Source of the DNA: Psychromonas marina | GTDB lineage: Bacteria > Pseudomonadota > Gammaproteobacteria > Enterobacterales > Psychromonadaceae | DNA: 64,000 nucleotides | NCBI RefSeq assembly: GCF_030161115.1 | Contig: NZ_BSPQ01000026.1 | Location: 62,001-126,000 of the forward strand | Direction of reading: 5' to 3' | In this document: positions 56,427 through 64,000 of the stretch, piece by piece | How positions within the stretch are numbered: the stretch's first letter is position 1 | Layout of the letters: each line of letters opens with the position of its first letter | Position numbers and translations under genes: made by a program | The notes under the pieces: generated by a model | Seen by the model: the letters and a program-made list of their open reading frames with translations, nothing else | Told to the model about the DNA's origin: nothing | Databases searched by the model: none

Positions 56427-57944
56427 TTAAGAGACACTTTTTAACAACCTATCCATGGCACGGTAATTTAACGACTCTAATAGATGATTACGTTCGACAG
56501 TCTCACTCTCCGCCAAATCAGCAATGCTGCGTGCAACCTTTAATAAACTGTGCCAAGCACGAATTGAAAGTCCCATTTTATTAATCGCATCCTCAAGGAA
56601 TAACGCATCTTGCTCGCTTAATTTGCAATAATCAGCTATTTCCTGTGTCGATAAATTATGGTTTAACTTTGCTTGCCGTTGTATCTGGCGATCTCTTGCT
56701 TTTAATATCCTACCTCGAATTTGAGCGGTTGTTTCATTGTTATTTTCAGCCCCCATTTGTGAGCAAGCGAGCATCCCTTTAGGTAATAAAGGCACCATAA
56801 TCGATAGCGAGAAACGATCTAAAAAAGGGCCGGATAAACGTCCTAAATAACGTAACACCTGATCTGGCGTACTACGCCTTAAATCACCACTAATATGACC
56901 ACAAGGACTCGGGTTCATCGCACCAATCAATTGAAAGTTGGCAGGAAAAGTAACTTGATTGGCAGCCCGAGAAATAGTGACTTCATTGGTTTCTAAGGGT
57001 TGCCGTAGGCTGTCTAACACTGCTCTGGGGAATTCAGGTAGCTCATCAAGAAACAATACCCCACGATGTGACAGTGATATTTCACCCGGTTTGGGTTTTC
57101 CGCCTCCACCGACTAATGCAACCGAAGAAGCTGAATGATGAGGGGATCGATATGGCGGTTGAAACCAGTCTTCACGCTGTTTACCACAAACCGAATAAAT
57201 GGCTGCGGTTTGTAATGCATGTTCCTCGCAAAGTGGTGGTAATAACCCCATAAAGCGTTCTGCCAACATGCTTTTTCCGGTACCGGGTGGGCCAACGAGC
57301 AGTGTATTATGCCCACCAGCAGCGGCTATTTCTAAAACGCGTTTAGCTTGCTCCTGCCCTAATACATCACACATATCGGGCGGCTTTGTAATCTTTTTCA
57401 GATCTGCGGCCTGCGCGCTCGGTAAGGTCTTCACCCCTTGAAAAAAAGCACAAACATCCGTCAAGTTAGACGCAATATAAGAGTCAACACCAGTGAGCGC
57501 GGTTTCATGTTGATTTTCAGGGCAGACAATCACCGCTCTAGCTTCTGATTTAGCCGCTAATACACAGGGAATCACACCATCAACAGGGCGTAAATCTCCC
57601 GCCAAAGTTAACTCAGCAAAACATTCAATCTGTTTTATTTTACTATCAGAGAGCTGTTCCGATGCAACCAAAATAGCTAATGCAATCGCTAAATCAAAAC
57701 GACCGCCCTCTTTGGCAAGATTTGCAGGTGCTAGGTTAACGGTGATTTTTTTATTAAAAGGAAACTTGAAGTTACTGTTAGTAATGGCGCTACGTACGCG
57801 CTCTTTGGCTTCTTTTACCGACGTTTCAGGCAAGCCCACCAACGAAAAACTAGGTAATCCAGTGCTTAAATGCACCTCAACTAACACCTCAGGGGCATCA
57901 ACGCCAGAAAGCGCCCGACAATATAGTGAAGCTAATGCCATCAA
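56427..57944 (-). CDS. comM: Branch-migration ATPase ComM (YifB)
   Basis: ComM is a hexameric AAA+ helicase that extends heteroduplex DNA during natural transformation. The 505-residue protein has the N-terminal ChlI-like domain (PSFSLVGLPETSVKEAKERV), Walker A GPPGTGKSML (near residue 217), the RGVLFLDELPEF Walker B region, and the C-terminal Mg_chelatase_C domain. The family occurs widely, also in species not known to be competent. It lies 2 kb from the duplicated minor-pilin clusters. Confidence 0.94.
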   Translation of the reverse strand: MMALASLYCRALSGVDAPEVLVEVHLSTGLPSFSLVGLPETSVKEAKERVRSAITNSNFKFPFNKKITVNLAPANLAKEGGRFDLAIALAILVASEQLSDSKIKQIECFAELTLAGDLRPVDGVIPCVLAAKSEARAVIVCPENQHETALTGVDSYIASNLTDVCAFFQGVKTLPSAQAADLKKITKPPDMCDVLGQEQAKRVLEIAAAGGHNTLLVGPPGTGKSMLAERFMGLLPPLCEEHALQTAAIYSVCGKQREDWFQPPYRSPHHSASSVALVGGGGKPKPGEISLSHRGVLFLDELPEFPRAVLDSLRQPLETNEVTISRAANQVTFPANFQLIGAMNPSPCGHISGDLRRSTPDQVLRYLGRLSGPFLDRFSLSIMVPLLPKGMLACSQMGAENNNETTAQIRGRILKARDRQIQRQAKLNHNLSTQEIADYCKLSEQDALFLEDAINKMGLSIRAWHSLLKVARSIADLAESETVERNHLLESLNYRAMDRLLKSVS

Positions 57945-58262
57945 AAATCCTTATTCGATAATAAATGCAAAGGGATAACCTTAATGGAGTATAGAACCGA
58001 ACAAAGATTTTAGATCATCAAAAATCAGGTCAATGGATTGTTCAAAAATGTGACATTTGTTGAAAAAGTAAGCCCTTTTTGCTATAAAGGCACACTTTTA
58101 AAAAATGAAGACAGCCATTGTAGATATCCGTTACCACTCAAATTGCGAATCAAAATAAACATTCAGCCAACAATTTAAGATAAGCATATTCTCGATAGAA
58201 TAGTGAAGATTTAACGGATATAAATCAATCGCCCCCACTTCAGTAATTTCAGGAAGAAAATA
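57945..58262. other. Leader and promoter region of ilvG
   Basis: 318 bp upstream of ilvG. It holds a good promoter (58060-58088) and a leader of about 165 nt. A 17-codon reading frame starting at an ATG near 58105 has few Ile, Val or Leu codons, so it does not look like the ilvL attenuator peptide, and I see no terminator/antiterminator pair. Confidence 0.55.
58060..58088 (+). promoter_or_regulatory. Predicted sigma-70 promoter of ilvGM
   Basis: -35 TTGAAA (58060-58065) and -10 TATAAA (58083-58088) with an ideal 17-bp spacer, giving a predicted start near 58095. Confidence 0.65.
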
Positions 58263-59909
58263 ATGAATGGCGCCAACTTTGTTGTTCAAGCATTGAAACA
58301 ACATAATATTAGTCAAGTCTTTGGCTACCCGGGAGGGGCAATCATGCCTCTTTATGATGCTTTATATGATGGTGGAGTTGACCATCTCCTCTGTCGTCAT
58401 GAACAAGGCGCAGTAATGGCGGCTATTGGTTATGCACGCTCAACGGGTAATGTCGGGGTTTGTATTGCAACATCAGGCCCTGGAGCGACCAATCTAATCA
58501 CCGGGCTTGCCGATGCAATGATGGACTCGGTTCCAGTGGTTGCCATTACAGGGCAAGTCGCCAGTCACCTTATTGGTACCGATGCTTTCCAAGAAATTGA
58601 TGTATTAGGCCTATCACTCGCCTGCACTAAACATAGCTTTATGGTGCAAAATGCAGAACAACTAGGCCCAATTATTGAACAAGCCTTTGAACTTGCGGCC
58701 TCGGGAAGACCAGGTCCGGTTTTAATTGATATTCCTAAAGATATTCAACTTGGTGATGCCGTTAACTTCGCATCTATCTGTAAAGCGCCGATAACTGAAA
58801 AGGTTGATCAAGAAGCTATTAACAAAGCGCTAGCAATGATCAGCGATGCACAAAAACCACTGCTCTATGTAGGTGGTGGTGTTGGCATGGCAAAAGCGAT
58901 AACGCCACTTCGTCAATTCATTAATACCACTAAAATCCCTAGTGTTTGTACCCTGAAAGGGATTGGGGCAATTGAGCATGATTCAGACTACTTTTTAGGT
59001 ATGGTCGGTATGCATGGCAGCAAAGCGTCAAATTTTGCTATTCAAGAGTGTGATCTGTTAATCGCCATTGGCGCACGCTTTGATGATCGCGTCACCGGTA
59101 AACTGGATGAATTTGCTCCTCACGCCAAGGTAATTCACCTTGATATTGATGCAGCAGAAGTGGATAAGTTACGTACTGTTGAACTATCAATGACAGAAGA
59201 TCTGAAGCATATATTACCACTACTTGAAGTTGAAATTTCGATTGAGGATTGGCAACAAAAAGCATTAACAATGAAAGTCGATTTTGCCAACCGTTATGAT
59301 CATCCCGGTGAGGCTATTTTCGCCCCTGCACTATTACGCCAATTAGCACAGATGCAACCCCGTGATACGGTTATCTGTACCGATGTAGGTCAACATCAAA
59401 TGTGGGTTGCCCAGCATATGTTTGTCGACAGACCCGAAAACCATATCTCAAGCTCAGGTTTAGGTACGATGGGTTTTGGTATTCCTGCCGCGGTTGGTGC
59501 TAAAGTGGCACGTCCTGATGACATGGTCATTGCTGTTTCTGGTGACGGCTCATTTATGATGAACGTGCAGGAGTTAGGTACCATCAAACGTAAAAAATTA
59601 CCGGTTAAAATATTACTGATTGATAATCAACGTTTAGGTATGGTTCGACAATGGCAAAAGCTATTTTTTGATGGTCGTTATAGCGAAACCATCCTCACCG
59701 ATAACCCTGATTTTGTGACTCTCGCGAGTGCCTTTGATATTCCAGGGGAAACAATTTCAACAAAATCTCAAATACAAGATGCATTAACACGGCTACTTGA
59801 AAGTGAAGGTGCTTACCTACTTCACGTTTCAATCTCTGAAGAGGAGAACGTTTGGCCACTCGTCCCACCCGGTGCGGCAAATGATAAGATGATGGAGAGC
59901 CTACAATGA
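58263..59909 (+). CDS. ilvG: Acetolactate synthase II large subunit
   Basis: IlvG makes acetolactate or acetohydroxybutyrate, the first common step of valine, leucine and isoleucine synthesis, using thiamine diphosphate and FAD. The 548-residue protein is intact, unlike the frameshifted gene of E. coli K-12. It has the catalytic glutamate E47 (CRHEQGAVM), [12 protein letters not shown], and the diphosphate-binding [12 protein letters not shown]...NQRLGM region. AGGA is eight bases before the ATG. Its stop overlaps the ilvM start by 4 bp. Confidence 0.96.
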   Translation: MNGANFVVQALKQHNISQVFGYPGGAIMPLYDALYDGGVDHLLCRHEQGAVMAAIGYARSTGNVGVCIATSGPGATNLITGLADAMMDSVPVVAITGQVASHLIGTDAFQEIDVLGLSLACTKHSFMVQNAEQLGPIIEQAFELAASGRPGPVLIDIPKDIQLGDAVNFASICKAPITEKVDQEAINKALAMISDAQKPLLYVGGGVGMAKAITPLRQFINTTKIPSVCTLKGIGAIEHDSDYFLGMVGMHGSKASNFAIQECDLLIAIGARFDDRVTGKLDEFAPHAKVIHLDIDAAEVDKLRTVELSMTEDLKHILPLLEVEISIEDWQQKALTMKVDFANRYDHPGEAIFAPALLRQLAQMQPRDTVICTDVGQHQMWVAQHMFVDRPENHISSSGLGTMGFGIPAAVGAKVARPDDMVIAVSGDGSFMMNVQELGTIKRKKLPVKILLIDNQRLGMVRQWQKLFFDGRYSETILTDNPDFVTLASAFDIPGETISTKSQIQDALTRLLESEGAYLLHVSISEEENVWPLVPPGAANDKMMESLQ

Positions 59910-60163
59910 AATCGCAACTAACCATTGAAAGTCAAAATAGCCCGGAGCTTTTAGAGCGCTTATTACGTGTTGTGCGCCATCGCGGCTTTAATGTGCAAAC
60001 ATTACAAGCTGAAACCACCGACAATGAACAGAACTTACATCTGAGCTTAACGGTATACAGTGAACGTGAGATTAGTTTACTCACTAAGCAACTAGAAAAA
60101 ATATTTGGGGTTACTAAAGTAAGTCTATTAGCCCAACAAGCAGAGATTAAAGCAAGTGCATAG
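59906..60163 (+). CDS. ilvM: Acetolactate synthase II small subunit
   Basis: The 85-residue regulatory partner of IlvG: one ACT domain ([33 protein letters not shown]). The 4-bp overlap with ilvG indicates coupled translation. In E. coli the IlvM enzyme is insensitive to valine; whether this one is cannot be told from sequence. Confidence 0.92.
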   Translation: MKSQLTIESQNSPELLERLLRVVRHRGFNVQTLQAETTDNEQNLHLSLTVYSEREISLLTKQLEKIFGVTKVSLLAQQAEIKASA

Positions 60164-60176
60164 GTTGTGAAAGCAG

Positions 60177-60207
60177 GTGTTATCTGGTTAAATCAGGTAA
60201 CACTTTT
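60177..60207 (+). terminator. Possible terminator or attenuator after ilvM
   Basis: Ten-pair stem GTGTTATCTG / CAGGTAACAC (one G-T pair) with a 7-nt loop and four T residues. It would reduce read-through from ilvGM into ilvD, which also has a possible promoter of its own (TTGAAT at 60280, TAATTT at 60304). Confidence 0.55.
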
Positions 60208-60375
60208 AACTGCTGATACCACAGCCCTGCAAGTGCTATCACTCAAATTAAAACCTAACCAATACAATTAAAGTTATCATTGAATAAATGCTCAGAGCCA
60301 AGCTAATTTATCGTGACAATACAGCACCTTAAATAAAAGCCTAATGAGCAGTTACATTAAAATAAAGGAATTTAT

Positions 60376-62214
60376 ATGCCACAGTATCGTTCAAAAACAT
60401 CTACTCACGGCCGTAACATGGCAGGTGCTCGTGCTCTATGGCGCGCAACAGGCGTAAAAGATGATGATTTTGGTAAGCCAATCATTGCCATCGCGAACTC
60501 ATTCACACAATTTGTTCCTGGTCACGTTCACCTAAAAGATATGGGACAATTGGTTGCTGGTGCAGTTGAAGCAGCTGGCGGTATCGCAAAAGAATTTAAC
60601 ACTATCGCGATTGATGACGGTATCGCAATGGGTCACTCTGGCATGTTATACAGCCTACCTTCTCGCGACCTCATTGCTGATTCGATTGAATATATGGTTA
60701 ATGCACATTGTGCTGATGCAATTGTTTGTATCTCTAACTGTGACAAAATCACACCGGGAATGTTAATGGCGGCGCTACGCTTAAATATCCCTGTCATTTT
60801 TGTTTCAGGTGGTCCAATGGAAGCGGGTAAAACTAAGCTTTCAGATCAAATCATCAAACTAGACTTAGTTGATGCAATGGTAATGGGTCCAGATAAAAAT
60901 GTTTCCGATGAAGATCTTGCAAAAGTTGAGCGTAGTGCTTGCCCAACATGTGGCTCTTGTTCAGGTATGTTTACAGCGAACTCAATGAACTGTTTAACAG
61001 AAGCATTAGGTTTATCATTACCAGGTAACGGCTCGATGCTAGCAACACATGCGGATCGTGAGCAACTATTCTTAGATGCTGGTCGTCGTATTGTTGATAT
61101 TACTAAGCGTCATTACGAACAAGACGATTACTCGGTATTACCACGTTCAATTGCCTCTCGCGCTGCATTTGAAAATGCAATGGCATTAGATATCGCAATG
61201 GGTGGTTCAACGAACACTATTTTGCATCTATTAGCTTGTGCACAAGAAGCAGAGATGGATTTCACAGTTGAAGATATGGATAAGATGTCTCGCCGTATTC
61301 CTCAACTTTGTAAAGTTGCACCTTCAACACCTAAATATCACATGGAAGATGTACATCGCGCCGGTGGTGTAATGGCTATTTTAGGTGAGTTAGATAGAGC
61401 GGGTTTATTAAACAGCGATATTCCAACTATTCTCAGCCCAACAATGAAAGAACAATTAGCACATTACGATATCATGCAGACTAAAGATCAAGCGGTTATC
61501 GATTTCTATCGTGCAGGTCCTGCGGGCATTCGAACAGTGAAAGCATTTAGCCAATCTTGTCGTTGGGATACAGTGGATAATGACCGTGAAAATGGTTGTG
61601 TTCGCTCACTAGAAAATGCATTCAGTACTGAAGGTGGTTTAGCCGTATTGTTTGGTAATATGGCCGTTGATGGCGCAGTGGTTAAAACCGCAGGTGTTGA
61701 TGATGACAACCTTACATTTACTGGTCCAGCTAAAATCTACGAAAGCCAAGATGATGCAGTTGAAGCTATTTTAGGTGGTAAAGTCGTATCGGGTGATGTT
61801 GTGGTTATTCGTTATGAAGGCCCACAAGGTGGTCCGGGTATGCAAGAGATGCTTTACCCAACGTCATACCTTAAATCAATGGGACTCGGTAAAGAGTGTG
61901 CATTGATTACTGATGGTCGTTTCTCAGGTGGTACGTCAGGGCTTTCAATTGGTCATGTTTCTCCTGAAGCAGCAGCTGGCGGTGTGGTTGGTTTAATCGA
62001 AAATGGTGACATTATCGATATCAATATTCCAACACGTGAAATGAACCTACAAGTATCAGATGAAGTGCTCGCTGAACGTCGCGTTAAGCAAGATGCTATC
62101 GGATGGAAAGCAGTAGGTCGTATTCGCCCTATTTCAGCAGCATTAAAAGTATATGCGTCAATGGCAACCTCTGCCGATAAAGGTGCAGTACGTGATATGA
62201 GTAAGCTTAAATAG
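60376..62214 (+). CDS. ilvD: Dihydroxyacid dehydratase
   Basis: IlvD dehydrates the dihydroxy acids of valine and isoleucine synthesis with an iron-sulfur cluster. The 612-residue protein has [12 protein letters not shown], the cluster motif [18 protein letters not shown] and the C-terminal [25 protein letters not shown] precedes the ATG. In E. coli ilvE lies between ilvM and ilvD; here that gap is only 212 bp and has no gene. Confidence 0.97.
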   Translation: MPQYRSKTSTHGRNMAGARALWRATGVKDDDFGKPIIAIANSFTQFVPGHVHLKDMGQLVAGAVEAAGGIAKEFNTIAIDDGIAMGHSGMLYSLPSRDLIADSIEYMVNAHCADAIVCISNCDKITPGMLMAALRLNIPVIFVSGGPMEAGKTKLSDQIIKLDLVDAMVMGPDKNVSDEDLAKVERSACPTCGSCSGMFTANSMNCLTEALGLSLPGNGSMLATHADREQLFLDAGRRIVDITKRHYEQDDYSVLPRSIASRAAFENAMALDIAMGGSTNTILHLLACAQEAEMDFTVEDMDKMSRRIPQLCKVAPSTPKYHMEDVHRAGGVMAILGELDRAGLLNSDIPTILSPTMKEQLAHYDIMQTKDQAVIDFYRAGPAGIRTVKAFSQSCRWDTVDNDRENGCVRSLENAFSTEGGLAVLFGNMAVDGAVVKTAGVDDDNLTFTGPAKIYESQDDAVEAILGGKVVSGDVVVIRYEGPQGGPGMQEMLYPTSYLKSMGLGKECALITDGRFSGGTSGLSIGHVSPEAAAGGVVGLIENGDIIDINIPTREMNLQVSDEVLAERRVKQDAIGWKAVGRIRPISAALKVYASMATSADKGAVRDMSKLK

Positions 62215-62234
62215 CTATCAGCTATCACATAATT

Positions 62235-62270
62235 AAAAGCCAGCACTATTTATTTAGTACTGGCTTTTTT
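62235..62270 (+). terminator. Rho-independent terminator after ilvD
   Basis: Stem AAAAGCCAGCACTA / TAGTACTGGCTTTT with one mismatch and a run of T residues, 20 bp after the ilvD stop codon. Confidence 0.88.
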
Positions 62271-62374
62271 ATTTCTATTTTTTGTTGCTATCTTAGTAGC
62301 AGCTATTCGCTAACAGTGAAGTTGGTTTTACTGACCGCTGACAGCTAAAGACTGAAAGCTATGCTTTGTGTTTT

Positions 62375-63379
62375 TTAAAACGTATACGCCAAACCCGCTG
62401 AAACAATTAACCCATTCTCATCATAAAAAGTAATATCCGAGTCTTTCTGGCTATAACCAGCAATCAAAGTAAAGGTGACCGGTTTCCAGTTAAAGGCTTC
62501 TGCGTAGCTATAAACAGAGAAAATACCTAAATTGATAGAATCTTGTTTGTTATCAAAAATAGGGTTCTTGTCTTTATAACTGCTATTGCCAATATTAAAC
62601 GTAGTGATAGAAGTATGTCGTCCGCTAAAAATAAGCAACCCTAACTGAAAATTGTATTCGTCATAGCTAATCGCATCACCATCAGCAATACGAGCTGTAT
62701 ATTGTAATGTTGGTTTCAAAAACACTTTTGTCTGCTGTAAGTAAACAGGAAACATCGTTTCTATCTCTGCACGATGATACTGACTGCTGCGTTGTAAGCT
62801 CTGCAACTGCTGCGTGGTTAATCCTGACCAGCTTTCGCCACTGTTATCATTATCCACTTTGTTACGTGCATAAGCATATTTTAAGGTGATTGGACTACCT
62901 GCAATACGATCTAACTGGATACGTCCACCTTGCGCGTTATCATCAGTTTTTGTACGGGCTTGATCCACTAAAAAAGGGTCTTCCCAGGTATCATTAAATA
63001 ACGGTAATTCAGGAAAGTAAGCTGCGGTTATTTTACTCTTATCGGCAAACTGATGCGTTACACCGAGCTCATATTGAAACTGTGAGGTTGAGATTTGATC
63101 GCGGCTATTACCAAGGAAAAACTGCGTGTTTAAATCTTCTGTTGTGTATTGAATACGTGCAAAAGGGAAAGCGATAACACTATCCGTTGATTCCGCTTTG
63201 CTATCAACATCGCTAATAATTTCGTTATCATCGGATGTGGACAGGTTTGACTGACCACTGACATAACCGGCATTGAGACTGATAGTAAACTCCCATCCCG
63301 CTTCGTTTGCTAACGGTTTAGCACTCAGGGGAGTAACTAACAAACTACTTAATAGCAGCGCTGGAAAAAGATTTTTCAT
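62375..63379 (-). CDS. DUF2860-like outer-membrane protein
   Basis: This 334-residue protein has a signal peptide (ending LSA-KPLANEAG) followed by GWEFTISLNAGYVSGQSNLST, a pattern that I recognise from the DUF2860 family of Vibrio and relatives. The rest is made of alternating beta strands ending in an aromatic residue (final ALAYTF), typical of outer-membrane barrels. No function is known for the family. It stands alone between ilvD and tkt, with no partner genes. Confidence 0.7.
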   Translation of the reverse strand: MKNLFPALLLSSLLVTPLSAKPLANEAGWEFTISLNAGYVSGQSNLSTSDDNEIISDVDSKAESTDSVIAFPFARIQYTTEDLNTQFFLGNSRDQISTSQFQYELGVTHQFADKSKITAAYFPELPLFNDTWEDPFLVDQARTKTDDNAQGGRIQLDRIAGSPITLKYAYARNKVDNDNSGESWSGLTTQQLQSLQRSSQYHRAEIETMFPVYLQQTKVFLKPTLQYTARIADGDAISYDEYNFQLGLLIFSGRHTSITTFNIGNSSYKDKNPIFDNKQDSINLGIFSVYSYAEAFNWKPVTFTLIAGYSQKDSDITFYDENGLIVSAGLAYTF

Positions 63380-63510
63380 TTTTATCGTCCTTGATAGATC
63401 TAGGGATTAACCCTAACACACTAAATATTAACAAATAATAGACAGTTTAAAAGGCTTGTTTAGAAACTATACGCCTCAGGTCAGCAATTAGATCACTAAT
63501 AATAGGGCAT

Positions 63511-63536
63511 AAAAAAACCGCGACAAGCGCGGTTTT
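63511..63536 (-). terminator. Rho-independent terminator after tkt
   Basis: Minus strand stem AAAACCGCG / CGCGGTTTT around a 5-nt loop, followed by a run of T residues, about 27 bp after the tkt stop codon. Confidence 0.85.
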
Positions 63537-63562
63537 AAATAATAATCAATGAAGATTAATTA

Positions 63563-64000
63563 TTATAGGCTGTTCGCTGTATCAACAACGTTTTTAACAG
63601 TGAAACCAAACATTTCAAACAGTTCTTCAGCAGGAGCAGACTCACCAAAGGTAGTCATACCAATTACTGCGCCGTTTAGGCCAACGTATTTGTACCAGTA
63701 ATCAGCAATACCTGCTTCAACTGCAACACGTTTAGTCACAGCAGCTGGTAATACAGACTCTTTGTACTCTGCAGATTGTAATTCAAACTGCTCAGTACAA
63801 GGGATAGAAACAACACGTACCGCTTTACCCGATGCAGTTAGTTCTGCAGCAGCTTGTACCGCTAGCTCAACTTCTGAACCTGTTGCGATAAGAATGATCT
63901 CAGCAGGTGTAGTTGAATCAATAAGAACATAACCACCTTTAGCAACGTCAGCTAATTGCTGTGCGTCACGAGCTTGTGGCTTAAGGTTTTGACGGCTGAA
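63563..64000 (-). CDS. tkt: Transketolase (C-terminal part; 5' end outside window)
   Basis: The last 145 residues of a transketolase, the thiamine diphosphate enzyme that moves two-carbon units in the pentose phosphate pathway. Reading from the window edge it begins [20 protein letters not shown] and contains [27 protein letters not shown] and the near-terminal [20 protein letters not shown], all typical of the transketolase C-terminal domain. The rest of the gene lies beyond 64000. Confidence 0.95.
   Translation of the reverse strand, partial: FSRQNLKPQARDAQQLADVAKGGYVLIDSTTPAEIILIATGSEVELAVQAAAELTASGKAVRVVSIPCTEQFELQSAEYKESVLPAAVTKRVAVEAGIADYWYKYVGLNGAVIGMTTFGESAPAEELFEMFGFTVKNVVDTANSL

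Noticed and set aside
58105-58158. 17-codon frame in the ilvG leader as an attenuator peptide
   Set aside because: It has few branched-chain codons and no terminator/antiterminator structure follows, so the ilvL function is not supported.

Overview
The window is a 64 kb stretch of chromosome from a marine gammaproteobacterium, most like Psychromonas or a related Alteromonadales genus. The placement is inference from gene order and protein resemblance: the blocks rlmD-relA / barA, rplU-rpmA-obgE / ispB, and nnr-tsaE-amiB-mutL-miaA-hfq-hflX-hflK-hflC-purA / queG are the classic gammaproteobacterial arrangements, and the DNA is AT-rich. I see no prophage, CRISPR array, rRNA, tRNA or transposase gene. 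The window opens inside priA and closes inside a transketolase gene, so both end genes are partial.

Layout. 1-5.5 kb: priA 3' part, an AraC-type regulator, a secreted serine hydrolase and an exported beta-rich protein. 5.5-8.9 kb: a sulfane-sulfur locus made of a persulfide/CoA-disulfide reductase with a rhodanese tail, a DUF2892 membrane protein, a two-cysteine ArsR-family repressor and a split YeeE/YedE transporter pair, around a divergent promoter with an inverted-repeat operator. 8.9-21.9 kb: relA, rlmD, barA, an MscS-type channel, obgE, rpmA, rplU, ispB, a roughly 227 bp element with terminal inverted repeats and no gene (MITE-like), and purA. 22-34.8 kb: hflC, hflK, hflX, hfq, miaA, mutL, an amidase with nine LysM repeats, tsaE, nnr and, divergently, queG.

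34.9-40.8 kb: a small ABM-like protein whose ribosome-binding site lies in a strong hairpin, a DUF2750 protein, a pirin/glutathionyl-hydroquinone reductase pair with a divergent YhaJ-like LysR regulator, an anchored FKBP isomerase, a NYN-domain protein and a RhlE-type helicase. 41-54.4 kb: two complete tandem copies of a minor-pilin operon (fimU-pilV-pilW-pilX-pilY1-pilE), with clearly diverged coding sequences but the same gene order, overlaps and 5' leader. 54.7-64 kb: ybiT, comM, ilvG-ilvM-ilvD without ilvE, a DUF2860-like outer-membrane protein and the tkt 3' part.

Most of the window is core housekeeping. The accessory parts that repay attention are the duplicated pilus-priming cluster (close to comM), the sulfane-sulfur locus with its readable operator, the nine-LysM amidase, the hairpin over the ribosome-binding site at 34.9 kb, and the MITE-like element. 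None is shown by sequence alone to be a new system; each is described with the test that would decide it.
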